From: Devosia sp. Root413D1
GTDB lineage: Bacteria > Pseudomonadota > Alphaproteobacteria > Rhizobiales > Devosiaceae
Assembly (NCBI RefSeq): GCF_001425235.1
Contig: NZ_LMEA01000008.1
Location: 496,001 to 560,000 of the forward strand
Length of the DNA stretch: 64,000 bases
Direction of reading: 5' to 3'
Below the pieces are notes generated by a model. The model was given only the letters and a program-made list of their open reading frames with translations, was not told the origin of the DNA and made no database searches. This document shows positions 18,523 through 27,411 of this stretch, piece by piece. Every line of letters begins with the position of its first letter. Positions within the stretch are counted from its first letter, which is position 1. The position numbers and the translations under genes are program-made.

Positions 18523-19431
18523 TCACTTCGATCGGTCGCGGTGCGCGAGCCTCAGCGCCACAGCCGCCAGCACAATCAGAACAGTCAGCAGCAAGGCTCG
18601 GGTCAGCGTCATCACCACGCCGTACTCAAACGCCCCCTGGTTGGTCCGCAGATACTGCTGCAACAGGTCGTCGATCTCGCCTGACAACGACGATGTCGAC
18701 GCGTTCCGGAGTTCGAGAAGCCGCTTGAGGTGAGCGACTTCGCCACTCACAACGGCCTGTAGCCACCGCAGCCCATTCCGCGCGTCGTCGGCACTGATAT
18801 GGGAGTAGATCGAAGAGAGTTGCCGGCTCTCCTCCGCAGTAAGCGTGACGGTGGCGATCGGGTACCGAACGATGCCACTTTCGTCCCTTGGCACTGTGAA
18901 CAGGCAGAAAAACAGGTCCAGCGCGACCAGTTTGCTGCCATCGGCCATCGTGTCGATGTCGCGTCTGGCGCTCCAGACCGGCGTCGACCACGGATAGCCG
19001 GCGGTGCAGGATTGCTCGAGGTCGAGCACCCTCCGCAGGTCCAGGAAAGCCTCGATCATCGGGCCGGCGCCGCCGCTTTCCGCGGTGTTCTCCAGCAGCC
19101 TCGTGATGGTCGAGAGGTATGGCGCATCGACTTTGCTGCGCTCCTCCATCAGGAAGATGTCGCGTGAGTAAGTATTGTAGTCGCGGAACTTCGACTTGAG
19201 GCTGCCGAACACCTCGCTCGTCGATGCCGAAGCTGCCGAGTTGTCCTCGCTGGTCCTGAAGAAATGTGACCAGGCGTAGCCGAACCCGGCATAGTCAGTC
19301 AGTGCGATCGCCAGGGCGATCACCACGATCAGGGAGCCGACCAGAACCCGCCTGTCGGTCCATATCCGGCTGCCGCGCCGGGTGGTCGTGATGTCGCCAT
19401 GCGGCGTATGCGCAGACCCCACAGAAGACAT
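18523..19431 (-). CDS. Membrane-anchored protein of unknown function
   Basis: The frame opens at 19506, but the ATG at 19431 follows a strong GGAGGGG Shine-Dalgarno and gives 302 residues. A helix at about residues 27-48 and a second at about 275-295, near the C-terminus, flank a helical soluble domain of about 225 residues. The domain has few hallmark motifs and I do not recognise it. The layout of two helices around a periplasmic helical domain is like sensory or chemoreceptor-type input proteins, but no output domain is present. Confidence 0.68.
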   Translation of the reverse strand: MSSVGSAHTPHGDITTTRRGSRIWTDRRVLVGSLIVVIALAIALTDYAGFGYAWSHFFRTSEDNSAASASTSEVFGSLKSKFRDYNTYSRDIFLMEERSKVDAPYLSTITRLLENTAESGGAGPMIEAFLDLRRVLDLEQSCTAGYPWSTPVWSARRDIDTMADGSKLVALDLFFCLFTVPRDESGIVRYPIATVTLTAEESRQLSSIYSHISADDARNGLRWLQAVVSGEVAHLKRLLELRNASTSSLSGEIDDLLQQYLRTNQGAFEYGVVMTLTRALLLTVLIVLAAVALRLAHRDRSK

Positions 19432-19547
19432 TTGTCCCCTCCGGTTGAGCCCGACTGTTATCATCCTACTCCCGTTTGACCGTGGTGTCAGAGGGCGCGA
19501 GTGCACGTATCTCCCGTCTCGGACGCCGTCCCGCCAACGGAGTAGCG

Positions 19548-20006
19548 CTAGTTCAGCCCCACGCGCATCAACAGCGCCTTGCCGAACTGCGTCTCGGTCA
19601 CGCCGGTCTCGACGAAGCCGACCGACCGGTAGAAGGCGAGGGCGTCATCGGCGGCGACGACATGCAGCGTCGACGCGCCCATGGCCCGTGCCAGTTCCTT
19701 GGCCCGTTCGACCAGCCGGCGCCCGATGCCGAGGCGCTGCATCGCCGGATCGACGAACAGCCCGTCGAGTTCCGCATCACCGTCCGGCCTCGGCAGCACG
19801 ACGGCGAAACCGGCCGTGGTGTCGGCGGCGTCCGCCACGCACGCCGTTATCAGCGTCAACTGTTCGATCGGCACCTGCACCGCTTCCGGGTGCGCCAGCA
19901 GCGTGTCCCGATCGCGTTCACTTGCCATCACCGTCTTCCAGACGATAGCGACCAGCGTCGGCTGATCATCGGCCCTTGCCGGGCGAATAGTGTATTCGGA
20001 GCCCAT
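19548..20006 (-). CDS. GNAT-family N-acetyltransferase
   Basis: The 152-residue protein has the GNAT fold signatures: N-terminal [15 protein letters not shown], the acetyl-CoA pyrophosphate loop region [20 protein letters not shown] (motif A, Q/RxxGxG/A) and [14 protein letters not shown] (motif B). The substrate cannot be told from sequence. A CCGGAGGGCCG Shine-Dalgarno supports the ATG. It is divergent from ndk, with about 110 bp between the starts. Confidence 0.9.
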   Translation of the reverse strand: MGSEYTIRPARADDQPTLVAIVWKTVMASERDRDTLLAHPEAVQVPIEQLTLITACVADAADTTAGFAVVLPRPDGDAELDGLFVDPAMQRLGIGRRLVERAKELARAMGASTLHVVAADDALAFYRSVGFVETGVTETQFGKALLMRVGLN

Positions 20007-20115
20007 CGGCCCTCCGGTAGCTGCAATGCTGGTGACGGAACGCCCGTCTTGCGCCCGTCACGCCTTCCCGTTAGAAGGCCGCACCCAATTCAGACCCACT
20101 CCAAGGACCAGACAC

Positions 20116-20538
20116 ATGGCCATTGAGCGCACCTTCTCCATCATCAAGCCCGACGCGGTTCGCCGCAACCTGATCGGTAACATCCTTGCCGTGTTCGAAA
20201 AGAGCGGCCTGCGTCCGGTCGCGCTGAAGAAGATCAAGATGACCCGCGCCCAGGCCGAGGGCTTCTATGCCGTGCACAAGGACCGCCCGTTCTATGGCGA
20301 GCTGGTTGAGACCATGACCTCGGGTCCGGTCGTCGTGCAGGTGCTGGAAGGCGAGAACGCCATCCTGAAGAACCGCGAAGTGATGGGCGCCACCAACCCG
20401 GCCAACGCGGCCGAGGGCACCATCCGCAAGCTCTATGCCGTTTCGGTCGGCGAGAACTCGGTGCACGGCTCGGACGCTCCCGAGACTGCGGCCGAGGAGA
20501 TCAAGTTCTTCTTCACCGACGACGAGATCGTCGGCTGA
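20116..20538 (+). CDS. ndk: Nucleoside diphosphate kinase
   Basis: Ndk equilibrates nucleoside di- and triphosphates through a phospho-histidine intermediate. The ATG at 20116 gives the normal 140 residues ([17 protein letters not shown]); the open frame from 19990 is an artefact. The catalytic His is residue 117 in GENSVHGSD, and [11 protein letters not shown] is intact. A Rho-independent terminator follows 26 bases after the stop, so the gene is probably monocistronic. Confidence 0.96.
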   Translation: MAIERTFSIIKPDAVRRNLIGNILAVFEKSGLRPVALKKIKMTRAQAEGFYAVHKDRPFYGELVETMTSGPVVVQVLEGENAILKNREVMGATNPANAAEGTIRKLYAVSVGENSVHGSDAPETAAEEIKFFFTDDEIVG

Positions 20539-20564
20539 TCGCCGGCTAGACCACGATTTTCCGA

Positions 20565-20593
20565 GGGCCGCCTCCGGGCGGCCCTTTTGTTTT
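20565..20593 (+). terminator. Rho-independent terminator of ndk
   Basis: A perfect 8-bp stem (GGGCCGCC/GGCGGCCC) with a TCCG tetraloop is followed directly by TTTTGTTTT. This is a classic intrinsic terminator. Confidence 0.9.
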
Positions 20594-20607
20594 GCTAGTG
20601 CCGCATC

Positions 20608-20700
20608 CACGATGTCCTCCCCGCGCAAGCGGGGACCTCCGTTTTTGCGACCGCGCCGCAGGCCAGAATACTGAGGTTCCCGCTTTTGCGGGAATGACCC
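20608..20700. repeat. Palindromic intergenic repeat
   Basis: Two short hairpins, around CCCCGCGCAAGCGGGG and TTCCCGCTTTTGCGGGAA, lie in opposite orientation on either side of a ~40-bp centre. This type of dispersed repeat is common in alphaproteobacterial genomes. It lies between the ndk terminator and the helicase gene. Confidence 0.6.
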
Positions 20701-20742
20701 GGTGAGTGTGATACTCATCGAGCAAACAGCAAAGATGCACCC

Positions 20743-22752
20743 GTGAACCTTCCCGAGACCATTCATCCCGCGCTCGCCGCCGCCCTCACGGCCCGCGGCT
20801 ACGACACGCTGACGCCGGTTCAGTTGAGCGTGCTCGCGCCCGAGGCCGCCGAGCGGGACCTCCTGGTGTCGGCGCAGACCGGTTCGGGCAAGACGGTGGC
20901 CTTCGGCATGGCCATTGCCCCGACCCTATTGGGCGAAGCCGAAAAGTTCGAGCGCGCCGCCACCCCGCTGGCGCTGCTGATCGCCCCGACCCGCGAACTG
21001 GCCATGCAGGTGCAGCGCGAGCTCGAGTGGCTCTATGCCGAGACCGGCGCGCAGATTGCCGCCGGGGTAGGGGGCATGGACATCCGCACCGAGCGGCGGG
21101 CCTTCGAGCGCGGCGCCCATATCGTCGTCGGTACCCCCGGGCGGCTGCGCGACCATATCTCGAAGGGGGCCCTCGATCTGAGCAACGTCCGCGCCGTGGT
21201 GCTGGACGAAGCCGACGAAATGCTCGACCTGGGCTTCCGCGAGGACCTCGAGTTCATCCTCGACGCCGCGCCGGAAGGCCGCCGCACCCTGATGTTCTCG
21301 GCCACCGTGCCGCGCGCCATCGCCGATCTCGCCAAAACCTTCCAGCGCGATGCGCTTCGCCTCGTCGCCACCAGCGCTGGCGAGCAGCATGCCGATATCG
21401 AATACCAGCAGATCGTCGTGCGCAACGACGAGCGCGAGCATGCCGTCATCAACATGCTGCTGCTGCACGACAGCTCCAACACCATCGTCTTCTGCCACAC
21501 CCGCGAGTCGGTGAAACACCTCACCGCCCGCCTCGCCAACCGCGGCTTCCCGGTGGTGGCGCTATCGGGTGAACTGACCCAGGCCGAGCGCTCCAACGCG
21601 CTGCAGGCGATGCGCGATGGCCGCGCCCGCGTCTGCGTCGCGACCGACGTCGCCGCCCGTGGCATCGACCTGCCCAACCTCGATCTGGTCATCCACGCCG
21701 ACGTCCCGTCCAATCCCGAGACGCTGCTGCACCGTTCGGGCCGCACCGGCCGCGCCGGCCGCAAGGGCATTTGTGCGCTGATCGTACCGCTGCATCGCCG
21801 CAGCGCCGCTGCCCGAGTGCTGCGCGCCGCCAACCTCGACGCCACCAGCCGCGGCGCCCCAACCATCGCCGAAATTGATGCTCGCAACCGCGAGCAGATC
21901 ATCGCCACGGCGGTGGCCGTCACCGCGCCGAACGAGATCGAGGCGCCGTTCGTCACCGAACTGCTCGCCCGCCTGACGCCAGAGCAGCTCGCCGCCGCCT
22001 ATATCCGCCGCGAGCTCGCGGCCCGTCCGGCGCCCGAGGAAGTGTCCGAGCAGGCGGTTCCCGCTTTCAACGAGAAGCCGCCGCGCCGCGACAAGCGCTT
22101 CGTCGACGAAGACGGCGCACCGCGCGGCAAGCCGGAGCCGATGCAGAACGGCCGTTGGTTCACCCTGTCGATCGGCCGCAACCGCCGCGCCGACCCCAAG
22201 TGGCTGCTGCCGATGATCTGCAAGGCCGGCGACGTCACCAAGCGCGACGTCGGCTCGATCAAGATCCTCGACAACGAAACTCGCTTCGAGATCGCCGCCG
22301 ACAAGGCCGATGCCTTCGCAGCGGCCATCGGTCGCGTCGGCGGGCAGATCGAGAACAACACCACCATTGCCGCCTCCGGCCCGCCCTCGGCGCCGCAGAA
22401 GAAGAGCTACAACCGCGACAGCGCCCCGCGCTTCAAGAAGCCCGACGACGCGCCGCGCTATGACAAGCCGCCACGCGAGGACGGCCCGCGCTACAAGGTG
22501 CGCTCCGACAAGGGCGCCAAGCTCGCCACCAAGCCGGCCCGCGAGATCACCCCGCCGGTAGCATTCGACGCGCCGCCGGCCACCCGTGAGCCGGTGCTGT
22601 TCAACAGGAAGCCCACCGAGAAGCCGAAGGTGAATCCCAAGGACAAGGGCAAGCCGAAATACAAGAACCGCGAGAAGCGCGACCCGCCCGCCGACGCTGC
22701 CGGGGCGGCTCCCCGCAAGAAGCCGAAAAAGGGCTACGATCCGCTCGGTTGA
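20743..22752 (+). CDS. DEAD-box ATP-dependent RNA helicase with DbpA-type RNA-binding domain
   Basis: The 669-residue protein has the complete DEAD-box core: AQTGSGKT (motif I), PTRELA (Ia), GTPGRL (Ib), DEAD (II), SAT (III) and HRSGRTGRAGRKG (VI). A DbpA-like RNA-recognition domain follows at about residues 465-540 (GRWFTLSIGRNRRADPKW). The last ~120 residues are Lys/Pro/Arg-rich and probably disordered. In DbpA/CsdA relatives this layout acts in large-subunit rRNA maturation. The start is GTG; the nearby ATG at 20735 is out of frame. Confidence 0.92.
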   Translation: MNLPETIHPALAAALTARGYDTLTPVQLSVLAPEAAERDLLVSAQTGSGKTVAFGMAIAPTLLGEAEKFERAATPLALLIAPTRELAMQVQRELEWLYAETGAQIAAGVGGMDIRTERRAFERGAHIVVGTPGRLRDHISKGALDLSNVRAVVLDEADEMLDLGFREDLEFILDAAPEGRRTLMFSATVPRAIADLAKTFQRDALRLVATSAGEQHADIEYQQIVVRNDEREHAVINMLLLHDSSNTIVFCHTRESVKHLTARLANRGFPVVALSGELTQAERSNALQAMRDGRARVCVATDVAARGIDLPNLDLVIHADVPSNPETLLHRSGRTGRAGRKGICALIVPLHRRSAAARVLRAANLDATSRGAPTIAEIDARNREQIIATAVAVTAPNEIEAPFVTELLARLTPEQLAAAYIRRELAARPAPEEVSEQAVPAFNEKPPRRDKRFVDEDGAPRGKPEPMQNGRWFTLSIGRNRRADPKWLLPMICKAGDVTKRDVGSIKILDNETRFEIAADKADAFAAAIGRVGGQIENNTTIAASGPPSAPQKKSYNRDSAPRFKKPDDAPRYDKPPREDGPRYKVRSDKGAKLATKPAREITPPVAFDAPPATREPVLFNRKPTEKPKVNPKDKGKPKYKNREKRDPPADAAGAAPRKKPKKGYDPLG

Positions 22753-22802
22753 CGAACGTACCTCGGCTGCCGCATCCTCCGCTCGGCTTAGGGGAGGAAA
22801 CC

Positions 22803-23087
22803 ATGCCTTACGTCCGTATCGAAATCACCGACGGCGCGACTTACGAACAGAAGTTGCAGATCTACAAAGAGACCACGGAGATGCTGGTCCGGATCCTGAA
22901 CAAGAAGCCGGAATATACCTTCGTGGTCATCGAAGAGGTCGACAACAAGAACTGGGGCCACATGGGTACGTCCGTGGCCAAGATCCGCGAGGCCGAGGCC
23001 AAAGAGAAGGCGGCCGGCAGCAAGAAAGCCGGGGCCGGCAAGAGCGCCACGAAAGCGATGAAGAAAAGCTCAACCAAGAAGGCCTGA
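22803..23087 (+). CDS. 4-oxalocrotonate tautomerase-like protein with basic tail
   Basis: The 94-residue protein begins MPYVRIEITDGATYEQK, with the N-terminal Pro that acts as the catalytic base once Met is removed. The tautomerase domain covers about 62 residues. The last ~30 are a Lys/Ala/Ser tail (AEAKEKAAGSKKAGAGKS...) resembling histone-like tails. A GGGGAGGAAA Shine-Dalgarno supports the start. The next gene, a second tautomerase, begins one base after this stop. Confidence 0.87.
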   Translation: MPYVRIEITDGATYEQKLQIYKETTEMLVRILNKKPEYTFVVIEEVDNKNWGHMGTSVAKIREAEAKEKAAGSKKAGAGKSATKAMKKSSTKKA

Positions 23088-23088
23088 C

Positions 23089-23274
23089 GTGCCCGAGATT
23101 CTCGTCCACATCGTCGAAGGCCGCTCGAAAGAGAGCAAGAAGGCGCTGATGAAGGATATCACCGACGCGGTGGTGAAGAACTTCAACGTCCCCGCCGAGC
23201 GCGTCGTCGTGCAGATCGTCGAAAGTCCGAAAGACAGCAAGTCGAGGGGCGGTGTGCCCTTCGACGAAATGTAG
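23089..23274 (+). CDS. 4-oxalocrotonate tautomerase-like protein, short form
   Basis: The 61-residue protein (MPEILVHIVEGRSKESKKALM) is of classic 4-OT length, with the N-terminal Pro. It starts with GTG one base after the stop of the tailed paralogue, so the two are translationally coupled. Paired short tautomerases form heterohexamers in some systems such as CaaD; the same is possible here. The substrate is unknown. Confidence 0.87.
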   Translation: MPEILVHIVEGRSKESKKALMKDITDAVVKNFNVPAERVVVQIVESPKDSKSRGGVPFDEM

Positions 23275-23300
23275 CAGCCGTTCCTGCCTGGGGAATCCGG

Positions 23301-23327
23301 CCTTCCGGCCGCCGCCCACGAGGGCGG
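23301..23327. terminator. Tandem hairpins after the tautomerase pair
   Basis: GGCC-TTCC-GGCC-like and CCGCCC-ACGA-GGGCGG hairpins lie about 30-50 bases past the stop. There is no T-run, only GCTTTC. They may end transcription or stabilise the mRNA 3' end. Confidence 0.4.
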
Positions 23328-23430
23328 TCGCTTTCGGCTGTCACACATCGGCGGCCCAGCGTACCTGCAGCATCGATCCAGTTGGCTGCGTGACTTGCTA
23401 CCCACGTCCTATTGCTCAATGGATGGCCTG

Positions 23431-23451
23431 ATGCATAGAGTGCTTATGCAT
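23431..23451. promoter_or_regulatory. Inverted repeat upstream of the glutaminase
   Basis: ATGCATA-N7-TATGCAT, with perfect 7-bp arms, lies 22 bp upstream of the glutaminase ATG. The position and symmetry fit a repressor operator; the regulator is unknown. Confidence 0.45.
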
Positions 23452-23473
23452 TGGGCATCGGTGGGTCAGTTGT

Positions 23474-25309
23474 ATGCAGCAGGTCGATTTCCGGGCAGCT
23501 GGGCTTTCGCCCAAGGAACTGCCGGTGTGGCAGTATCTGAACGAACTCTACGCTCGCCACCGCCCCAACCAGTCTGGACAACTGGCAAGTTACATCCCGG
23601 AGCTGTCGGCGGTTGATCCCGATCAGTTCGCACTGGCCTTCGCCACTACCGACGGGTTTGTCTACGAGGTGGGGGACACCGGCGCACTCTTCACCATCCA
23701 GTCCGTGTCCAAGGCGATAATCTACGCGCTGGCCCTTGAGGACCATGGGCGCGAGGAGGTGTTGCGGCACATTGGCGTCGAGCCCTCTGGCGAGGCGTTC
23801 AACTCGATCACCTTCGACGAACGCAACAACCGGCCGTTCAATCCGATGGTCAATGCCGGTGCGATAGCCGCCAGCGCCATGATCAAGGGCTCCGACCACA
23901 CCGAGCGCTATCAGCGCATCCTCGACATTTTCCGGCGTTTCACCGGCCGGATGCTCGGCCTCGACGAGGCGGTCTACCGCTCCGAAAGCCTCACCGGGAA
24001 CCGCAATCGCGCCATCGCCTATCTCGAGCTGAATGCGGGGATGATTTCGGGAGACGTGAATGAGCACCTCGACCTCTACTTTCGCCAGTGCTCGCTGCTG
24101 GTCACCGCTCGCGACCTGGCGATGATCGGTGCGACCCTGGCGAATGGCGGGGTGAACCCGGTGACGCGCCAGCGCGCGATCTCGACTGACAATGTCCGTT
24201 CCGTTCTCTCGGTGATGAATACCTGCGGCATGTACGACTATGCCGGCGGCTGGCAGTTCAGCGTCGGCCTGCCAGCCAAGAGCGGGGTAGGGGGCGGCAT
24301 CGCGGCCGTCCTTCCCGGGCAACTGGGGATCGGCACTTTCTCCCCGCGGCTCGATGCCGTCGGCAACAGCGCCCGCGGGGTGAAGGTCTGCGAGGACATC
24401 TCGGCCAACTTCCGCCTGCACCTGTTCGAGGACCGTGGCGGCGGGCTCGTACCGTTGCGGCGAGTCTATCGCTCCGACGAGGTTCATTCGAAACGCGTGC
24501 GCCGGCACGAACAGGCGAGAAAGCTTGATCGCTACGGTCACCTGATTGCGGTTTACGAATTGCAGGGGGAACTGGGGTTCATCGAAGCAGAGCGGGTGAC
24601 CCGTCGGATCATCGAGGATCTCGACAGCGCCTACTACTTCGTCATCGATCTCACCCGGGTGCTGCGGATCGACGGCGTTGCCGTCACGCTGCTCAACACC
24701 GCGCGCCGCACCCTGCAGGAGGCCCGCAAGGGCTTCGCTGTTGTTTCAATCTCGGATGAGCTACCACACACCTTCGAGCAGGATATGCATTTTCCCAATG
24801 TCGACCAGGCACTCGAATATTTCGAGAATCGGCTGCTGGACCAAGCGGGGAGCAGCCAGGCCGATGCAGCCGTGCCGCTCCGCGAGTTCGACCTACTTGC
24901 CGGATTGGACGAAGCGATCCTGGGGGCGCTGGCGAAGCGGCTGAGGCCGCAGCCATTCGAGCCGGGCACGACGCTGATCGCGCAGAACGCCCGCGCCGAC
25001 GAGCTGTTCTTTCTGACCGAAGGTCACGTTGACATCACCGTTCGGGTTGGCAACGCCCCGAGCCACCGGGTCAGCACCGTCGAGCCAGGCACCGTGTTCG
25101 GCGAACTGGCGCTGTTCGGTCACGCCCCGCGTACGGCCGACGTTGTTGCTGTCAGCAGCGGCACAGCCCTGGTGCTTGATCGCGATGCACTGGACGATCT
25201 CGCGGTCAACGCCCCGGCCGCCCACAATGCGCTGGTGATAGCAGTGGGAGCGAGCCTCGCTGAGCGGCTGCGCCGCGCCAATGCCGAGATCAGGGCTTTG
25301 TCGCGCTAG
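23474..25309 (+). CDS. glsA: Glutaminase fused to STAS and cyclic-nucleotide-binding domains
   Basis: The 611-residue protein joins three domains. Residues ~15-310 are a serine-dependent glutaminase (glutamine to glutamate plus ammonia) with catalytic SVSK at 77-80 and FNPMVNAGAIA. Residues ~355-465 are a STAS-like domain (YYFVIDLTRVLRIDGVAVTLL). Residues ~480-600 are a CAP/cNMP-type beta-barrel (GTTLIAQNARADELFFLTEG, VFGELALFGHAPRTADV). The phosphate-binding-cassette position reads FGELALFGHAPRTA, so ligand binding is plausible. There is no signal peptide, so it acts in the cytoplasm. The layout implies regulation of glutaminase by a nucleotide or a partner protein. Confidence 0.9.
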   Translation: MQQVDFRAAGLSPKELPVWQYLNELYARHRPNQSGQLASYIPELSAVDPDQFALAFATTDGFVYEVGDTGALFTIQSVSKAIIYALALEDHGREEVLRHIGVEPSGEAFNSITFDERNNRPFNPMVNAGAIAASAMIKGSDHTERYQRILDIFRRFTGRMLGLDEAVYRSESLTGNRNRAIAYLELNAGMISGDVNEHLDLYFRQCSLLVTARDLAMIGATLANGGVNPVTRQRAISTDNVRSVLSVMNTCGMYDYAGGWQFSVGLPAKSGVGGGIAAVLPGQLGIGTFSPRLDAVGNSARGVKVCEDISANFRLHLFEDRGGGLVPLRRVYRSDEVHSKRVRRHEQARKLDRYGHLIAVYELQGELGFIEAERVTRRIIEDLDSAYYFVIDLTRVLRIDGVAVTLLNTARRTLQEARKGFAVVSISDELPHTFEQDMHFPNVDQALEYFENRLLDQAGSSQADAAVPLREFDLLAGLDEAILGALAKRLRPQPFEPGTTLIAQNARADELFFLTEGHVDITVRVGNAPSHRVSTVEPGTVFGELALFGHAPRTADVVAVSSGTALVLDRDALDDLAVNAPAAHNALVIAVGASLAERLRRANAEIRALSR

Positions 25310-25310
25310 G

Positions 25311-26099
25311 CTAGTTCCCCGGATCCGGGATGTTGAGCACGTGCCCGCAGGCCTTGCAGTGCACGGCATCGGGCTCGTGCCGTTGCAATCCGCATTGCGG
25401 GCAGGGAAAGAACACCTTGTGCGGGCGAAACAGCGATTGCGCCAGCCGGACGAACAGCGTGATGCCCACGATCATCACCGCGATCGAGGTGAGCCTGCCG
25501 GCCGTCCCCGGCAGGGTCACGTCGCCGTAGCCGGTGGTAGTTACCGAAGTGACGGTAAAGTAGAGCGCATCGACATAGCCCTCGATGCCGGTATCGGTGC
25601 TGCCGAAAAAGGTCAGCACGAATCCCGAAACGAGGAACAGGAACGTCACGATGTTGACGATCGCCTCGCCCTGTTCGCGGTACTGCGTCAGCTTGAACTT
25701 CTTCAGCGGCCGCCACAGCACGCCGCTCTTTGACAGCGTCCAGAGCCGAAGGATGCGCAGGAAGCCGAAATTGGCGAGCCAGGCGGGCAGCAGCAGCGTG
25801 ATGAGGATGAAGATGTCGACGATCGTCGTCGGTTGCCTGAGCCAGCGCAACGGATCGGTCGAGGCAAGGGCGCGCGCCACGAGGTCGGCAACCAGCAGCA
25901 CCGCCACCGCGATGTCGATCCAGATGAAACTCGGCCGGTCGCGCAGCAGCGGCGTCGCGATAAAGAAGGCGATAATCGCGAGGTCCACCAGCAGCACGGC
26001 GAACTGGAAGCGCAGCGCGGTGGTCGAACTGCCGTGGTAGAGCAGCCGTAAGGTCGAGCGGAGCCGCGTCAGGCCGTGCTCGGGCTTTGCCTCATCCAT
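25311..26099 (-). CDS. Voltage-gated-type K+ channel with C-terminal zinc ribbon
   Basis: The 262-residue protein has six hydrophobic segments and a pore loop with the K+ selectivity filter TTTGYGDVTL. Arginines in the fourth segment region (FLRILRLWTLSK) suggest a voltage-sensor-like helix. The C-terminus after the last helix holds two CxxC motifs (CPQCGLQRH, CKACGHVL), a probable zinc ribbon in the cytoplasm. A GAGGAG Shine-Dalgarno supports the ATG. It is convergent with the glutaminase, with one base between the stop codons. Confidence 0.88.
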   Translation of the reverse strand: MDEAKPEHGLTRLRSTLRLLYHGSSTTALRFQFAVLLVDLAIIAFFIATPLLRDRPSFIWIDIAVAVLLVADLVARALASTDPLRWLRQPTTIVDIFILITLLLPAWLANFGFLRILRLWTLSKSGVLWRPLKKFKLTQYREQGEAIVNIVTFLFLVSGFVLTFFGSTDTGIEGYVDALYFTVTSVTTTGYGDVTLPGTAGRLTSIAVMIVGITLFVRLAQSLFRPHKVFFPCPQCGLQRHEPDAVHCKACGHVLNIPDPGN

Positions 26100-26143
26100 C
26101 GCGTTGTCTCCTCACCGGGAGCTTGCCCGGACGGCATCTGCTG

Positions 26144-27346
26144 TCAATGCTGCACGGCCGGCTGCCGTTGCAGGACATTGTGCGCCACCACCAGCACCAA
26201 TGCACCGCAGGTCGCCAGCGCGGCGGCGACCCAGAACAGCTCGAGATAGCGGCCCGGCGCCGCCACCAGCCCGAAAATCCCGGCCGAAAGCATGCCCGAA
26301 GCAACGATGGTCACGTCGAGCAGTGAAGTCGAGAGCCCAACCCGGCCGCGGATCGCCTCCTGCATGTAGCTGATCGGCACGCTCATCAGCACGGCGATCG
26401 CAACCGCCCGCGGGATCTGCAGCCAGAACACCTCGGTGACCCCGCTCGCCTGGGTCAGCAGCACCTGGTAGAGCGCGTAGATCAGCGCCCCGGCGGCGAT
26501 CAGCGTGTGCTTCCTGAACCGGCGGCCGAGCAGGCCCCAGGCCAGCATCAGCGGAATCTCGAGAAATGCCCCGATGCCCGCGGCGATGCCGACATCGCCG
26601 ATATTGCCGCCGAAATGGCTGACCATCGCCAGTGGCGTCGCCGTGCCGCTGACCTTGATCGCCACATTGATCAGCAGCACGCCGCAGATGCCGACCAGCA
26701 TCGGCAGCGCGATGCCGCCTTTGCCGTCGGGGCTCGGCTTGGGCGGAGCGGAGATCACCCGGGTGGCGGGGTCGGCCAGCATGACCAGCGAGATGGCGCC
26801 GCAGACGACATAGGCCACGGCCGCCAGCAGGTAGACGTCGAACACCTGGTAGACCGCGGCGATCCAGCCGGCGAGCGGCGGCACCATCACCCATGATGCC
26901 GCATAGATCGAGCGCAGCACGGTGATGCGGAATTCGGCATCTTCAGGCCGCGTCTGGTCATAGTAGACGCGGGCATAAGCAAAGGTCTGGCTGAATGCCG
27001 AGTTGCCGAATGGCAGGATCACGCAATAGGCGACGACAAAGGCCATCGGGCTGCGCAGCCAGTACATCAGGCCCATGCCGAGCGCGCCGAGCAGTGCGGT
27101 GACCAGCATCAGCAGCCGGCGGTCGCCGATCCGGTCCGACAGCCAGCCGAGCGCCACTGAAGCGACGACGCCGACGATCGAGGCGAGTGTCAGGATCAGT
27201 GCGAAATCGCCGTGCCCGATCTTCAACGCGTCGATGGCGATGATCGCGTCATAGGGTGCCGTCGAGGCATAGCCCACGCCGATCGACAACAGGCTCGCAG
27301 AAATGAGCGCCGCCATCGGCAGGCGTGGCTGGGCAGTCTCGGTCAT
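26144..27346 (-). CDS. MFS transporter, sugar-efflux (SetA/SetB)-like
   Basis: The 400-residue protein has about twelve transmembrane helices. The MFS motif A appears as GWLSDRIGDRR between helices 2 and 3. The middle part (YARVYYDQTRPEDAEF, RSIYAASWVMVPPLAGW) resembles SetA/SetB sugar-efflux transporters. The substrate cannot be told from sequence. It is the upstream neighbour of the channel gene on the same strand (44 bp gap), so the two may be co-transcribed. Confidence 0.82.
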   Translation of the reverse strand: MTETAQPRLPMAALISASLLSIGVGYASTAPYDAIIAIDALKIGHGDFALILTLASIVGVVASVALGWLSDRIGDRRLLMLVTALLGALGMGLMYWLRSPMAFVVAYCVILPFGNSAFSQTFAYARVYYDQTRPEDAEFRITVLRSIYAASWVMVPPLAGWIAAVYQVFDVYLLAAVAYVVCGAISLVMLADPATRVISAPPKPSPDGKGGIALPMLVGICGVLLINVAIKVSGTATPLAMVSHFGGNIGDVGIAAGIGAFLEIPLMLAWGLLGRRFRKHTLIAAGALIYALYQVLLTQASGVTEVFWLQIPRAVAIAVLMSVPISYMQEAIRGRVGLSTSLLDVTIVASGMLSAGIFGLVAAPGRYLELFWVAAALATCGALVLVVAHNVLQRQPAVQH

Positions 27347-27411
27347 CTCAGGCAGTTCTCCCCCGCGATCCCTAATGCAGAATCGCGCGGGCAGGCCAGT
27401 GCTTTACTTGG

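Noticed and set aside
23312-23327. Hairpin with an ACGA tetraloop, as in guanidine-II riboswitches
   Set aside because: It is a single hairpin at the 3' end of the tautomerase pair, with no second ACGR hairpin and no exporter gene downstream.
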